Assembly (NCBI RefSeq): GCF_019655435.1
Contig: NZ_BPFH01000002.1
Coordinates: 434,001 to 498,000, forward strand
Source of the DNA: Jannaschia pagri
GTDB lineage: Bacteria; Pseudomonadota; Alphaproteobacteria; Rhodobacterales; Rhodobacteraceae
Direction: 5' to 3'
DNA length: 64,000 nucleotides
In this document: positions 63,471 to 64,000 of the stretch, piece by piece
Position numbering within the stretch: position 1 is the first letter of the stretch
How the letters are laid out: each line of letters starts with the position of its first letter
The notes under the pieces: model-generated
The model's database searches: none
The model's input: the letters and a program-made list of their open reading frames with translations, nothing else
Told to the model about the DNA's origin: nothing
Position numbers and translations under genes: made by a program

Positions 63471-64000
63471 ATGTTCTACCGCCCCGAGGACGGCCACGGC
63501 CTGCCCCATAACCCCTTCAACGCCATCGTCTCGCCCCGGCCCATTGCCTGGGTGGGAACGCGGGGCGCGCTTGGGGACAACCTGGCCCCCTATAGCTTCT
63601 TCAATGCCGTGGCCTACGTTCCGCCCCAGGTGATGTTCGCCTCGACCTCCGCCAAAGAGGATCGCGACGGCACAAAGGACAGCGTTGCCCAGATCCGCGA
63701 AACCGGCGTCTTTTCGATCAGTCTGGTCGAATACGCCGCCCGGGACAGAATGAACGCGACCTCAGCGGCCCATCCCGCGGGCACCGACGAATTCGCGGTT
63801 GCGGGCGTGGCGAAAGCGGCCTGCGACACCATCGACTGTCCCCGGGTGGCCGATGCGCCAGCCACCCTTGAGTGCAAGCTGACTCAGCTGGTCGCCCTGC
63901 CAGGGCAGGCCAATGTGGCGGTCTTTGGTGAGGTCACCGGGGTTCACATACGGGACGATTGTATTGTGGATGGGCGGTTTGACGTGACGACGTTCCAGAG
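63471..64000 (+). CDS. flavin reductase family protein (3' end missing)
   Basis: About 176 codons are seen and the gene runs off the right edge. It starts MFYRPEDGHGLPHNPF and shows IVSPRPIAWVGT and NLAPYSFFNAVAYVPPQVMFAS, typical of the flavin reductase-like, FMN-binding split-barrel family. Such proteins reduce flavin or act as NAD(P)H:FMN oxidoreductases for monooxygenases. The ATG is the first in frame. Confidence 0.9.
   Translation, partial: MFYRPEDGHGLPHNPFNAIVSPRPIAWVGTRGALGDNLAPYSFFNAVAYVPPQVMFASTSAKEDRDGTKDSVAQIRETGVFSISLVEYAARDRMNATSAAHPAGTDEFAVAGVAKAACDTIDCPRVADAPATLECKLTQLVALPGQANVAVFGEVTGVHIRDDCIVDGRFDVTTFQ

Noticed and set aside
1-64000. CRISPR array, prophage, insertion sequence, tRNA or rRNA
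   Set aside because: No regular direct repeats, integrase/transposase genes, terminal inverted repeats or cloverleaf patterns were seen on reading through the window.

Overview
The window is a gene-dense, high-GC (mid-60s percent by eye) stretch of alphaproteobacterial chromosome, most likely from the Rhodobacterales (Roseobacter/Rhodobacter group). The pointers are an ATP synthase F0 cluster (atpI-B-E-F'-F) with separate b and b' subunits and no F1 genes beside it, a DUF1674 gene next to rsmB, lspA followed by a DUF3035 lipoprotein and an active/inactive pair of M16 peptidases, a CbiG-CobJ fusion in a cobalamin cluster, and a DUF5928-type GT14 glycosyltransferase beside a sulfotransferase. 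No rRNA, tRNA, CRISPR array, prophage or insertion sequence was seen. Nearly all genes are housekeeping or lineage-typical.

Layout. 1-16.9 kb: rbfA (5' end only), dapB, a small secreted protein, DUF1674, rsmB, a heparinase II/III-like protein, purH, lspA, a DUF3035 lipoprotein, two M16 peptidases, mutL, rmuC, rnr and an MltB-type transglycosylase, mostly on + and often overlapping. 16.9-25.9 kb: an ORF-poor stretch, then on - pyk, a small membrane protein, rpmI-rplT with an intrinsic terminator, an SGNH lipoprotein and pheS. Next come DUF1244, two small paralogous secreted proteins, a D-amino-acid transaminase, a D-Ala-D-Ala dipeptidase and a lineage-type hypothetical. 25.9-32.7 kb: a cobalamin block on - (DUF6732, a metal-binding CbiX, cobH, cobL, cobI, cbiG-cobJ, cobM).

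33-44.7 kb: DUF3750, HIT, a divergent GT14/sulfotransferase pair, a low-GC RES/Xre toxin-antitoxin remnant whose toxin is frameshifted, a 2-hydroxyacid dehydrogenase, an SH3 protein, an inositol-phosphatase-like enzyme, a 50-residue ORF, an M3 peptidase, and VOC and PNPOx-like proteins. 44.8-57.2 kb: lepA divergent from a CHASE-HWE histidine kinase with its response regulator, a DEAD-box helicase, a small lipoprotein, a low-molecular-weight phosphatase, a class III sirtuin, rpmB, meaB, DUF3108 and hrpB. 57.6-64 kb: an alpha/beta hydrolase, the ATP synthase F0 operon, an ArsR regulator fused to an NTF2-like domain, EcsC, GNAT and the start of a flavin reductase gene.

I did not find a large, clearly new multi-gene system. 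The parts most worth a second look are the His/Cys-rich CbiX with its His-rich DUF6732 partner, the frameshifted RES toxin with an intact antitoxin, the tandem small secreted paralogs, the GT14-sulfotransferase pair, the ArsR-NTF2 fusion, and inverted repeats upstream of the atp operon and pyk.
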